Below, in pieces: positions 25,883-33,824 of a stretch of 64,000 nucleotides of DNA. The stretch is from Lacihabitans sp. CCS-44 (GTDB lineage Bacteria > Bacteroidota > Bacteroidia > Cytophagales > Spirosomataceae): assembly GCF_024343735.1 (NCBI RefSeq), contig NZ_RJUE01000055.1:1-64000 (forward strand), in the 5' to 3' direction. How positions within the stretch are numbered: position 1 is the stretch's first letter; each line of letters opens with the position of its first letter. The notes below the pieces were generated by a model. It saw only the letters and a program-made list of their open reading frames with translations. It ran no database searches and was not told the DNA's origin. The position numbers and the translations under genes are program-made.

Positions 25883-26650
25883 TTATAAGTCTTTTTTGCT
25901 AAAGATTCGATATCCAAAAAATACAGGGGTAATTACCCATAATAACAATAAAACAAAAGATATAAATACGCCCCAAGTGGAGCTGAAAAAATTCTGAAAG
26001 ACTGCTCCTGTTATACCCATAAGGGCCGATACGTCCAACTGCATGAGTACTAAAATCCTTGCCAAATCCATGGGATTGAGTGCCGAAAACACGAGTGAAG
26101 CTTTTTCCATGGGATAGTCCGCCATGTTGACCAACACCATCAGCACCATGCCGTCGTAGAGGATGCAGAGATAAAACCAAACAGCCAATGCCACGCCAAT
26201 GGCTTTTGCTTTGTCTTTGGTGATGACCGATGCCAAGAATGCAATAGCGACTAAGGTGAGCGTAATCAATAGTCCGCCCAAAACCAAAGTTAAGCCCCTC
26301 ATGGAGCCATCAAAAATTAGGGTGGGCAGGCCAACGCCTATCAAAAAGGCCATTCCGAGCGAAAAACAAAGCCCTAGAAATTGACTAAAATAAATGGTGC
26401 GGCGGCTCATGGGTTGAGCTGAAAGGAGCTCAATAAATTCGTAAGAATTATAAAAATGGATGGTTGAAAATATGACACTGACCAATGGAATGACCATCAA
26501 TATAATGTTCAAAAGGCTCAAAAGTCCTTTGTTGGGGTCTGCTTCAAACCAAAAAAAACTCACGCTCAGCAATAAAAGCAAGAGGGTGTAGCCTATCACA
26601 AACCTGTTGCGAATGATGTCATATACTACGTATTTAATGGTCTTTTTCAT
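25883..26650 (-). CDS. nosY: NosY, ABC permease for NosZ maturation
   Basis: The 255-residue protein has about six membrane helices and the ABC-2 type permease pattern (IHFYNSYEFIELLSAQPMSRRTIYFSQFLG). With NosF it forms the transporter that, together with NosD, supplies sulfur or a related species for CuZ assembly in nitrous oxide reductase. It overlaps nosF by 4 bases and lies in the order nosZ-nosL-nosD-nosF-nosY, which fixes its identity better than sequence alone. Confidence 0.9.
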   Translation of the reverse strand: MKKTIKYVVYDIIRNRFVIGYTLLLLLLSVSFFWFEADPNKGLLSLLNIILMVIPLVSVIFSTIHFYNSYEFIELLSAQPMSRRTIYFSQFLGLCFSLGMAFLIGVGLPTLIFDGSMRGLTLVLGGLLITLTLVAIAFLASVITKDKAKAIGVALAVWFYLCILYDGMVLMVLVNMADYPMEKASLVFSALNPMDLARILVLMQLDVSALMGITGAVFQNFFSSTWGVFISFVLLLLWVITPVFFGYRIFSKKDL

Positions 26651-27381
26651 GCTATTATTTTACTAAAATTGTTCTTCATTAACAGGGCTATTATTTTCCC
26701 CAATCGTTCTTCTCCATATTCGAGTCTCAAATCTTCTAACTCTTTGAATATCTTTAGCTTACCTTCTTGCATATACACTACATGGGTAGAAAGTTCCTCC
26801 AAGTCTGCCATGATATGTGAGGTGATAATGATCAATTTGCCTTTTCTTTTTTCTTCCAAAATTTTACTTTTCAGCAGCTCACTTGCCAGAGGGTCGAGTC
26901 CCGCTGTGGGTTCGTCCAAAATCAAAACTTTTGGGTCAAACAAAAACGCCAAGGCTGCACTTACCTTTTGTTTTGTGCCGCCCGATAGTGTTCCGAGCGG
27001 TTTTTGGTACATTTTCTTGAGTTTGAAGAGTTCTATTATTTCTTCGTCTATGATGATTCCTTCTTTTTTGCCTTTTCTGATGTCTTTCATCATGTCTATC
27101 AGTTGGGCTATTTTCAGATTGGGCGGGTAGTTGCCAATCTGAGGCATATATCCAATTTCGCTTCTGTAAGCAAACTCATTTTTTATGTTTTTTCCATCAA
27201 AAAGTATCTGTCCAGAATCAGGAATAACCATACCCAAAAGCGATTTTATCAGCGTGGTCTTTCCAGATCCGTTGGGTCCTAAAATGGCCACAGATTGACC
27301 CATCTCTAAGTTCAGAGAGATGTTTTGGAGTACTTCCGATTTGCCGAAAGACTTGTTTATGTTTTCGAATTTTATCATCAT
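26647..27381 (-). CDS. nosF: NosF, ABC ATPase for NosZ maturation
   Basis: The 244-residue ATPase has Walker A GPNGSGKTT near residue 36, the signature LSGGTKQKVSAALAF, Walker B KVLILDEPTAGLD and the switch His in IITSHIM. It powers NosY. The start abuts the nosD stop with no spacer and its end overlaps nosY by 4 bases, so the three are translated together. Confidence 0.93.
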   Translation of the reverse strand: MMIKFENINKSFGKSEVLQNISLNLEMGQSVAILGPNGSGKTTLIKSLLGMVIPDSGQILFDGKNIKNEFAYRSEIGYMPQIGNYPPNLKIAQLIDMMKDIRKGKKEGIIIDEEIIELFKLKKMYQKPLGTLSGGTKQKVSAALAFLFDPKVLILDEPTAGLDPLASELLKSKILEEKRKGKLIIITSHIMADLEELSTHVVYMQEGKLKIFKELEDLRLEYGEERLGKIIALLMKNNFSKIIA

Positions 27382-28626
27382 TTACACTTTAAAATTGAAC
27401 GCTTTTATGGCATTTGGTTTCATACTTGGGCTATCGTCTTTGAGGTTTTCGGGAGTTAGACTGGGTATTATTTTTTCTATTTTATCCAGTAGGGTCGCTG
27501 TAAAACTCCTCAACAAAATCATAGCCTGTGGCATACGCTCTATTAGGGTTGAAAACAAACTTACAGGCCTATACAAAATATCGCCTTTGCCGTCGTGGTC
27601 GAGGTCATAGCCTTCGTATTTGTCCCAGTAGTTGTCGTTGAGATAGTTAAATGTCACCGAGCCGTTGGTGGCGATATCAAAAGTGTTAGCCATAAAATTG
27701 TTGTGGTGAATGTTGTTTTCGTCGCAGTTGGCTTGGATTCTGAGACCCACACCGTTTTTTTGGAAAACATTGTCTTGCATTTTTAATCTACTACAGCCTT
27801 CCATGTAAACACCCACCGTATTGGAATTGAACAAGTTATGCTCAATATCACTGTCAGAAATGTCTTTGAGTAATATCCCATAAGCAGATCCACCCCAGTT
27901 GCTATCAAAAAAATTGTCTTTCATGGTGACGTGTTTGGTGTACATTACGGCCACCCCAGCACCATTTTTCTTGAAAATATTGTGTGTATAAGTATCATAA
28001 TGAGAAAACATAAAATGTAATCCGTAGCGTATATTTTTTGTTGATAAGTTGTTTGTAATCAGTGAATTGGTAACGAATTCGAAATAAATGCCATCGCGGT
28101 GGCCTTCCACATAATTGTTGAAAATGTTTATACTGTCGCATTTCCAAGCGTGTATGCCGTTTCCCGTGGTTTGCTCTTCTTTGGGTGTACCAATTATTCG
28201 GTTGTTTTCTATCAGACATTTGTTAGATGCCGACAGGTAAACGCCGAAATAGCAGTTTATAAATTCATTTTTGAAAATTTTCACATTTTCTGATTCCAGT
28301 ATTTTTACGCCAGCCCAGTCTATCATACTGGTTTCGCCAACGTTTATAAATTTGAACCCAGAAATGGAGACATCACCTGATTTTACTATGAAAATTTCGC
28401 CTTTATATTGAGCATCCAAAACCGGTTGATTTTGTCCGATCATCACCAAAGGTTTGGTGATTTCCAGATTCAAGACTTTGTAATTTCCTTTAGCCACCAA
28501 AATGGTATCATTGGCTTTCGATTCAAGCAGGGCCTTTTGCAATTCTGGGACTGTTTTTACAGACCAGTTTTTACAGAAGGCACTTTGGCTTAAAATCAAG
28601 AGGAAAAAAATGAACAATGTTTTCAT
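27382..28626 (-). CDS. nosD: NosD, periplasmic CuZ maturation protein
   Basis: The 414-residue protein has a signal peptide (MKTLFIFFLLILSQSAF) and a right-handed beta-helix made of repeated carbohydrate-binding/sugar-hydrolase (CASH) rungs rich in N-N ladders (GIHAWKCDSINIFNNYVEG, then DGIYFEFVTNS and LSTKNIRYGLHFM). The ending NYWDKYEGYDLDHDGKGDI is typical of NosD. It works with NosFY in building the CuZ cluster. It overlaps nosL by 4 bases. Confidence 0.93.
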   Translation of the reverse strand: MKTLFIFFLLILSQSAFCKNWSVKTVPELQKALLESKANDTILVAKGNYKVLNLEITKPLVMIGQNQPVLDAQYKGEIFIVKSGDVSISGFKFINVGETSMIDWAGVKILESENVKIFKNEFINCYFGVYLSASNKCLIENNRIIGTPKEEQTTGNGIHAWKCDSINIFNNYVEGHRDGIYFEFVTNSLITNNLSTKNIRYGLHFMFSHYDTYTHNIFKKNGAGVAVMYTKHVTMKDNFFDSNWGGSAYGILLKDISDSDIEHNLFNSNTVGVYMEGCSRLKMQDNVFQKNGVGLRIQANCDENNIHHNNFMANTFDIATNGSVTFNYLNDNYWDKYEGYDLDHDGKGDILYRPVSLFSTLIERMPQAMILLRSFTATLLDKIEKIIPSLTPENLKDDSPSMKPNAIKAFNFKV

Positions 28627-29072
28627 TTAAAAAGGTCTTTTATTTCTGTCCAAGTAATGTTTTTGGCTGTGCTGTCCGTTGTAACTAATTCTTGAATGGA
28701 GGTTTCGCTATCAAATGCAGCTATATTTCCTAGCATTGGACTTTGCAGATTTTCTGATTGAATATAAAATGCTTTGTTGAAATCTATGAATTCTCCTGGT
28801 TTCTCATAGTTGCTTACCACCACATGTTTGCAATCAGCTTCGTGTAATTCGGCAGTTTTCATGTATTTTGACATGCAGCTGAGGTCGTCAAACTTAAAAA
28901 CTTTGCCCTTTAGCGTTACGAGTTCTGTTCCAAATTGCTTGTCCATGATGGTCATTTTGCAAAAAGCACAGTTTTCTTTGCCATAATTGATGGGTTCGGT
29001 TTCGATAGAGCAAGCTGAAAATGACAAGATGACGGCCAGTAGCAAAATTTTATTTATTATGTAAGTTTTCAT
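28623..29072 (-). CDS. nosL: NosL, copper-chaperone lipoprotein
   Basis: The 149-residue lipoprotein (lipobox LSFSACS) carries the NosL signature ENCAFCKMTIMDKQFGTEL near residues 33-50; the CxxCxM residues bind Cu(I) delivered to NosZ. The second half matches the family (FKFDDLSCMSKYM, HVVVSNYEKPGEFID). It acts at the outer face of a membrane. It lies 7 bases after the unnamed nos membrane protein and overlaps nosD. Confidence 0.93.
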   Translation of the reverse strand: MKTYIINKILLLAVILSFSACSIETEPINYGKENCAFCKMTIMDKQFGTELVTLKGKVFKFDDLSCMSKYMKTAELHEADCKHVVVSNYEKPGEFIDFNKAFYIQSENLQSPMLGNIAAFDSETSIQELVTTDSTAKNITWTEIKDLFK

Positions 29073-29079
29073 AAAAGGC

Positions 29080-29652
29080 TCATTTGTTGGTTTTTATCTC
29101 AAATATCAGTGTCGAAATAGCCACTATGCCTAGCAAAACAAATAACCAGCCGCCTATGTCTGGAATTGAATATGCCCCAAAGTTGAGTAGTTCTTTGTAA
29201 CCGATTAGCGGTGGTTGATACGCCATGCCGGGTACTTTTATCGCAGCCGAATCGTCGAGATTGTGTCCATATTCGTATCCCCAGCTCCAAAAATCATACA
29301 TGGCCACTACGCCAGATAGGATCAGAATGGTTAAGAAACCAATAAGCATTTTTCTGTTTTTTGACAAACCAGTCAAAACACCCAAGGCGATAATAACAGC
29401 CACGGCATAAGGCAAAATTTTGAATTCTGGAAACATTTCTTCCTTTATGTGAGACATGCCAATGTAGTGGTTTAGGCCGTTGATTATGTCCACTTGCCCG
29501 CTGAGTTTGCTTAGCCATATACTCATCGAAAGCCCCTCGGGATATTGCGGAGCCCAGAGGTCTATTCTCCAAATAGGAACAAAAAAAGCGATGATGAGCA
29601 GCAATGAACTGGCAATGAGTGCTATTTGCGATATTTTCTTTAATGGTTTCAT
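29080..29652 (-). CDS. Membrane protein of the nos operon
   Basis: This 190-residue protein has about four hydrophobic helices (residues about 8-27, 83-105, 110-130 and 165-185) and a periplasmic loop with WRIDLWAPQYPEGLSM and GLNHYIGM. I recall homologues between nosZ and nosL in clade II clusters of Bacteroidota; their role is not established. An alternative start at 29697 adds 15 residues with no helix and is less likely. It may assist electron transfer to NosZ or metal loading, judged by position only. Confidence 0.75.
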   Translation of the reverse strand: MKPLKKISQIALIASSLLLIIAFFVPIWRIDLWAPQYPEGLSMSIWLSKLSGQVDIINGLNHYIGMSHIKEEMFPEFKILPYAVAVIIALGVLTGLSKNRKMLIGFLTILILSGVVAMYDFWSWGYEYGHNLDDSAAIKVPGMAYQPPLIGYKELLNFGAYSIPDIGGWLFVLLGIVAISTLIFEIKTNK

Positions 29653-29709
29653 TTTGTGTTTTTTCAAAAATGAGGCAGAACAAGTCGCCTGCCCCATTTG
29701 TATTTTTAG

Positions 29710-31713
29710 CTATCGTTTTGCAACTTTTTTCTCTGCCTCTGCCACAGGATTTTTGCCAGTTCCCCACGAAAGTGGCACCTTGCTTCCGGCTGGTGAAACT
29801 CTGATGTATCCTTGCATTTCTTGGTGAAGGGCAGAACAGAAGTCTGTACAGTACATCGGTGTTACGCCCACTTTGGTTGGTGTCCATTTGAGGGTACTTG
29901 TTTCGCCGGGCATTACCAATATTTCGGCATTTAAGGCTCCTCTGATAGCAAATCCATGTGGTACGTCCCAGTCTTGTTCAAGGTTAGTAAGGTGGAAATA
30001 AACCACATCTCCTAATTTTATACCTTCAATGTTATCCGGGCTAAAGTGCGACCTTATGGCGGTCATATACACATGCACTTCGTTGCCTTTTCTTACCACT
30101 TTGGTTTCTTTCTCACCTTTGGCTACATACGGATGTTTGTTTTCTTCAAGTTTGAAAATCTTCTTCGTGTTTTTTTCTATCATATTTGCTGGAATAGACT
30201 CTGCATAATGTGGCTCGCCCACAGTAGGAAAATCAAGGAGTAGTTTCATTTTTTCTCCAGAAATATCATACAACTGAGCCGATTGTGCCAACTCTGGCCC
30301 AGTAGGCAAGTATCTGTCTTTGGTGATTTTGTTGTAAGCTACCACGTATTTGCCGTATGGTTTGGCGGTTGGGCCGCCAGGAATACTCAAGTGACCAACA
30401 GAATAGAAAGTAGGTACTCTGTCTATAACTTCTAGTTTTGCAATGTTCCATTTTACCAACTCCGAAGACACAAAGAATGAAGTGATGGCGTTGCCTTGTC
30501 CGTCAAATTCTGTGTGCAATGGTCCCAAGCCTGGTTTTTTAACTTCACCGTGCAACACAGCATCATATTTCAAAACAGGAATACCATCAAAATTGCCATC
30601 ATAGTTTTTATTAGCAATTGCTTTTATCATTTTGTCAAATGAAAATACGGGAATCACCGCTGCCAATTTTCCTGAACCAACTATGTATTGTCCAGTTGGG
30701 TCTACATCGCAGCCGTGTGGCGATTTTGGACAAGGCATAAAGTATAACATATCAGGACATTCTTTTGGATCCAAAGTCATCACTTCGTTGAGAATAGTCG
30801 ATGTTGCCGAGTGAGTTTCGTCGCTGTAAACATTATGTGCATATTTGGCAGCTTCTTTTTTGCCTTTGCCTTTTGCCAAATATTCTTCGGCTTTTTTCCA
30901 ATTTACGGCCAGAATAAAGTCTTTGTCTTTTTGCGAAGCATTGACCTCCAACAAAGTGTTGGCTTGCTCGGTGTTGTAGGTAGAGAAGAAAAACCAGTCG
31001 GCTGATTTGCCTTTTCCGGCACGGGCCAAGTCAAAACTTACACCGGGAGTTTTTAGTTGAAACTTTATGCCCATTCTGCCAGTGGTTTTATCGATACTTA
31101 CAAAACTGATATAGCCTTTAAAGTTTTGTTTAAAAGAGCTGATAGGCACATCGGCATTGTTGTCTGGTGGAACCGAGAAACGCGTTCCAGCCACTGCATA
31201 CTCTGTATTGGCAGTAATAAATGGCGAAGAGTGATTACCCCCAGAGTTCGGAATTTCAATGATTTCCTCTGTTCTGAAAGTCGAAAGACTTACACGGGCA
31301 ATTCTCGGCGTATTGTTACCATTAATAAATGCCCAGCGACCATCATGCTCGCTTTTGGTGGTGGAAAGAGCCACGTGGTGGGAGTCGTCCCAAGGCACAA
31401 AACCATGCGAAGTGTTTAGCATCGGTTTGGTTTCTTCACTGTATCCCCAGCCACTTTCGGCAAACTGCGAAAACACAGGAATAATCCTGAGCGTTCTGCC
31501 TGACGGTAAGCCAACAACAGAAAGCTGTCCATTAAATCCGCCCGAAACAATGTTGTAAAACTCATCGTGAGTGCCAGGTTTTACATATACTTTTTCGGCG
31601 GCGTCTCCCGCCAAGAAAGAACTGCTGGAGGTCTTATCTGCTGATGGCTTGCAGGCATTCATACCTATTATAGCCAATGCCGAGGCCGCAATATTCAAAT
31701 ATTTCATTTTCAT
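29710..31713 (-). CDS. nosZ: Nitrous oxide reductase, clade II
   Basis: The 667-residue enzyme reduces N2O to N2 in the periplasm. The N-terminal signal is Sec-type with a lipobox-like IGMNACKPS and no twin-arginine, which marks clade II (atypical) NosZ. The seven-bladed propeller carries CuZ ligands, including the His pair in DDSHHVALS, with further His in GGNHSSPF, PHGCDVDP and GPLHTEFDG. The C-terminal cupredoxin has the CuA motif CTDFCSALHQEM near residue 620. The cytochrome c gene 22 bases upstream is a likely electron donor or operon partner. All expected copper ligands that I can place are present. Confidence 0.96.
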   Translation of the reverse strand: MKMKYLNIAASALAIIGMNACKPSADKTSSSSFLAGDAAEKVYVKPGTHDEFYNIVSGGFNGQLSVVGLPSGRTLRIIPVFSQFAESGWGYSEETKPMLNTSHGFVPWDDSHHVALSTTKSEHDGRWAFINGNNTPRIARVSLSTFRTEEIIEIPNSGGNHSSPFITANTEYAVAGTRFSVPPDNNADVPISSFKQNFKGYISFVSIDKTTGRMGIKFQLKTPGVSFDLARAGKGKSADWFFFSTYNTEQANTLLEVNASQKDKDFILAVNWKKAEEYLAKGKGKKEAAKYAHNVYSDETHSATSTILNEVMTLDPKECPDMLYFMPCPKSPHGCDVDPTGQYIVGSGKLAAVIPVFSFDKMIKAIANKNYDGNFDGIPVLKYDAVLHGEVKKPGLGPLHTEFDGQGNAITSFFVSSELVKWNIAKLEVIDRVPTFYSVGHLSIPGGPTAKPYGKYVVAYNKITKDRYLPTGPELAQSAQLYDISGEKMKLLLDFPTVGEPHYAESIPANMIEKNTKKIFKLEENKHPYVAKGEKETKVVRKGNEVHVYMTAIRSHFSPDNIEGIKLGDVVYFHLTNLEQDWDVPHGFAIRGALNAEILVMPGETSTLKWTPTKVGVTPMYCTDFCSALHQEMQGYIRVSPAGSKVPLSWGTGKNPVAEAEKKVAKR

Positions 31714-31735
31714 AAACTTTATAAATTTTTAATAA

Positions 31736-32191
31736 TTATTTTTCACCATCATTTTGCCTCATAAATTCTATCAAGCTTCGTGCTTCTGGAGCGGTAATGT
31801 TCTGGTTGGGCATTCTCACCAAACACTCTTCCAACATTTTTTGGGCTTCAGCATCTTCGGCCAGCATCATGTCTACGTTGGTAATCATGTTTACAATCCA
31901 AGTGGGTTTTCTACGCTTTGTTACGCCAGTCCAACCAGGGCCTACCAGTTTTTCGTCGGTTAGTTTGTGACATGCAGAACATTTTAGGTCGTAAATCGCT
32001 AAGCCTTGTTTTACCATAGCTTGGTCTAAGGGCGTGCTGAGAGCCAGCTCTTTAACTTCCTCGCCATGTACTTCTTCTTGTTTTTCTAAAACCGAGTCGT
32101 CGGTTTTGGGTGTCTCGGCTCTTTGTTCAGCCCCGCCGCAGCTCCACAAGAAGAAAGGAAGTAGCGACAACATTAGAATAATTTTTTTCAT
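31736..32191 (-). CDS. Monoheme cytochrome c lipoprotein of the nos operon
   Basis: The 151-residue lipoprotein (lipobox FFLWSCGG) has an acidic linker and one class I cytochrome c domain with the heme site CSACHKL near residue 75 and the distal Met probably in LVRMPNQN. The GPGWTGVTKRRKPTWI stretch is typical for these nos-linked cytochromes. It is the first gene of the nos operon and a probable electron donor to NosZ. Its promoter faces away from the ric gene. Confidence 0.9.
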   Translation of the reverse strand: MKKIILMLSLLPFFLWSCGGAEQRAETPKTDDSVLEKQEEVHGEEVKELALSTPLDQAMVKQGLAIYDLKCSACHKLTDEKLVGPGWTGVTKRRKPTWIVNMITNVDMMLAEDAEAQKMLEECLVRMPNQNITAPEARSLIEFMRQNDGEK

Positions 32192-32236
32192 ACCTGAAAT
32201 ATTGATTTAAATAATAAAAGAGGTTTTTATCTGCTA

Positions 32237-32244
32237 CAAATGTA
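32237..32244 (-). promoter_or_regulatory. -7 element of the nos operon
   Basis: On the minus strand this reads TACATTTG, a full match to TAnnTTTG, giving a start near 32231 and a leader of about 40 nt before the cytochrome c gene. There is no clear TTG at the -33 position, as is common for activator-dependent promoters. Confidence 0.5.
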
Positions 32245-32262
32245 TTTGGGGGCTTGTTATAA

Positions 32263-32275
32263 TTTAATGATTAAA
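32263..32275. promoter_or_regulatory. Dyad upstream of nos promoter
   Basis: TTTAATGATTAAA is a perfect 13-base dyad around a central G. Its centre is about 38 bases before the predicted nos transcription start, where a class II activator would sit. It does not match the FNR consensus well; the protein that binds it is unknown. Confidence 0.45.
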
Positions 32276-32289
32276 CCGCAGGCTTTTGG

Positions 32290-32303
32290 ATGATAAATAT
32301 CAT
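32290..32303. promoter_or_regulatory. CRP/FNR-type operator between nos and ric
   Basis: ATGATAAATATCAT is a perfect 14-base palindrome with the TGAT-N4-ATCA core of FNR/CRP-family boxes. Its centre is about 42 bases before the predicted ric start (from the -7-like TATCTTTA at 32326-32333) and about 65 before the nos start. This fits an anaerobiosis- or NO-responsive activator acting on ric and possibly on nos. Confidence 0.55.
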
Positions 32304-32304
32304 A

Positions 32305-32332
32305 AAAGATAAAAAAAGAGTCTTTTATCTTT
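32305..32332. promoter_or_regulatory. Dyad overlapping the ric promoter
   Basis: AAAGATAAAA (32305-32314) and TTTTATCTTT (32323-32332) are perfect inverted 10-mers with an 8-base spacer. The right arm overlaps the -7-like TATCTTTA of ric. A repressor bound here would block transcription; the Rrf2 protein encoded downstream is the natural candidate. Confidence 0.5.
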
Positions 32333-32356
32333 ATTTAAAATTTAAAAACAATACAA

Positions 32357-33094
32357 ATGGAAATTATTGAAGAATACGAAGGATTGAAAGTGGGCGAAAT
32401 TGTGCGTAAAAATCCCAAAGCTGCAGAAGTTTTTACTGCATTGGGCGTTGATTTTTGTTGCGGCGGTAACGTGGCTTTCACTCAAGTTTGTGATAAAAAA
32501 GGCCTAAATGCTGAAAAGGTGTGGGGAGATATTCAAGCTAAGTCATTGTCAGGTAGCACTGCGGACTTAGATTTTGATAATTTTGATCTGGATTTTCTGG
32601 CAGACTATATCGTCAATGTTCATCATCAATATCTATACAAGAATCTACCTGAAGTGAGATTTTTCGTAGACAAAGTTTTCAACAAACATGGAGAACGTTT
32701 CGATTATTTGCCCGAATTGTATGAACTTTATAATGCCTTAGAAACTGATTTGGTGGGTCATTTACCCAAAGAGGAAAACATTTTGTTTCCTTTTGTAAAA
32801 CAAATGGTTCAAGACATAAAAACCAATACGGCTGCTCGTTCGCCTTTTTTCGGAACAGTGAATAACCCTATACACATTATGCACAATGAACATGACGAAG
32901 CTGGAACGATTTTACACCGATTACGAGAAATAACTAACAATTACACTGCTCCTGAGGAGGCTTGTAATTCCCACTTAGTGATGCTCGATAAGCTGAAAGA
33001 CTTGGACAGAGATTTAATTCAACATATTCATCTCGAAAACAACATACTTTTCCCGAAAGTGATTAATTTAGAGGAAAAATACTTAGCACAATAA
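32357..33094 (+). CDS. ric: Iron-sulfur cluster repair di-iron protein (Ric/ScdA/YtfE)
   Basis: The 245-residue protein has the N-terminal ScdA_N domain (KVGEIVRKNPKAAEVFTALGVDFCCGG, given in part) followed by a hemerythrin-like domain. Likely iron ligands are in HHQYLY, GHLPKEENILFPF, HNEHDEAG and HIHLENNILFP. The family repairs Fe-S clusters damaged by NO or oxidants. It is the first gene of a two-gene operon with an Rrf2 regulator (2-base gap) and diverges from nos. Confidence 0.94.
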   Translation: MEIIEEYEGLKVGEIVRKNPKAAEVFTALGVDFCCGGNVAFTQVCDKKGLNAEKVWGDIQAKSLSGSTADLDFDNFDLDFLADYIVNVHHQYLYKNLPEVRFFVDKVFNKHGERFDYLPELYELYNALETDLVGHLPKEENILFPFVKQMVQDIKTNTAARSPFFGTVNNPIHIMHNEHDEAGTILHRLREITNNYTAPEEACNSHLVMLDKLKDLDRDLIQHIHLENNILFPKVINLEEKYLAQ

Positions 33095-33096
33095 TT

Positions 33097-33552
33097 ATGA
33101 TTTCGAAGACATGCGGCTATGCAATTAGGGGAATAGTTTTTTTAGCATTGGAACAAAACAAACATAGAAAGCACGGGATTCTGGAAATAGCCGAGGACTT
33201 ACAAATACCACAACATTTTTTGGGTAAAATATTGCAAGACTTGGTTCGGAGAGGAATCATTAATTCTATAAAAGGACCACATGGTGGTTTTTTTGTGAAT
33301 GCCAAAACCATAGACACGCCATTAATAGAAGTTGTGGAGGCCATTGACGGACTTGGAATTTTCAAAAAATGCTTTTTGGGCAGAGAAGAGTGTTCCTCAA
33401 CAAACCCATGCCCATTGCACGATGAATTTGACGGTTGCCGAAGTGCCATTTTCAAGACTTTTGAAAATCTAAAAATAGCGGACTTGGTAACAAAAATTGA
33501 TAATGGCGACAGCTATTTGAGTTTGAACAAAGAGTTTGCAACAGAAATTTAG
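33097..33552 (+). CDS. Rrf2-family regulator, NsrR-like
   Basis: The 151-residue protein has an N-terminal winged helix (TCGYAIRGIVFLALEQ, LGKILQDLVRRGII, GPHGGFF) and three Cys in CFLGREECSSTNPC, the arrangement that binds a [2Fe-2S] or [4Fe-4S] cluster in NsrR, IscR and RsrR. The gene neighbours, a NO-repair protein and N2O reductase, favour an NO-sensing NsrR-like role over IscR. It probably represses its own operon through a dyad at 32305-32332. Confidence 0.88.
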   Translation: MISKTCGYAIRGIVFLALEQNKHRKHGILEIAEDLQIPQHFLGKILQDLVRRGIINSIKGPHGGFFVNAKTIDTPLIEVVEAIDGLGIFKKCFLGREECSSTNPCPLHDEFDGCRSAIFKTFENLKIADLVTKIDNGDSYLSLNKEFATEI

Positions 33553-33574
33553 AAATATCCACCTTTTGAACCTG

Positions 33575-33610
33575 AATCCCGGAATCCATTCATGATTCTG
33601 GGATTTTTTT
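33575..33610 (+). terminator. Terminator after the Rrf2 gene
   Basis: AATCCCGGAATC pairs with GATTCTGGGATT (one wobble) across a 7-base loop and is followed by seven T. It lies 22 bases after the stop codon. The remaining stretch to the SusC start (33611-33824) is AT-rich and presumably holds the SusC promoter, though no clean -33/-7 pair was found. Confidence 0.85.
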
Positions 33611-33824
33611 GCTCTGTTTACTACAGACGGTATAAGTTTTTAATAAATATCCTTTAAAACCCTTCCAGCAAAACATTCTCCTATTTTTTATATTTTATAT
33701 TACTTTATTACAAAAGCAGTACAGAGCAGGATACTATTTCCTAGAATAATTTAAAAATTTATAAAAAAATAACAATAGTTAATTTTTTACAATTCTATTA
33801 TTCTCAACCTTAAATTACTTTTTT

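Noticed and set aside
33097-33552. IscR as identity for the Rrf2 protein
   Set aside because: No isc or suf genes are nearby; the partner is an NO-damage repair protein, which favours an NsrR-like role.
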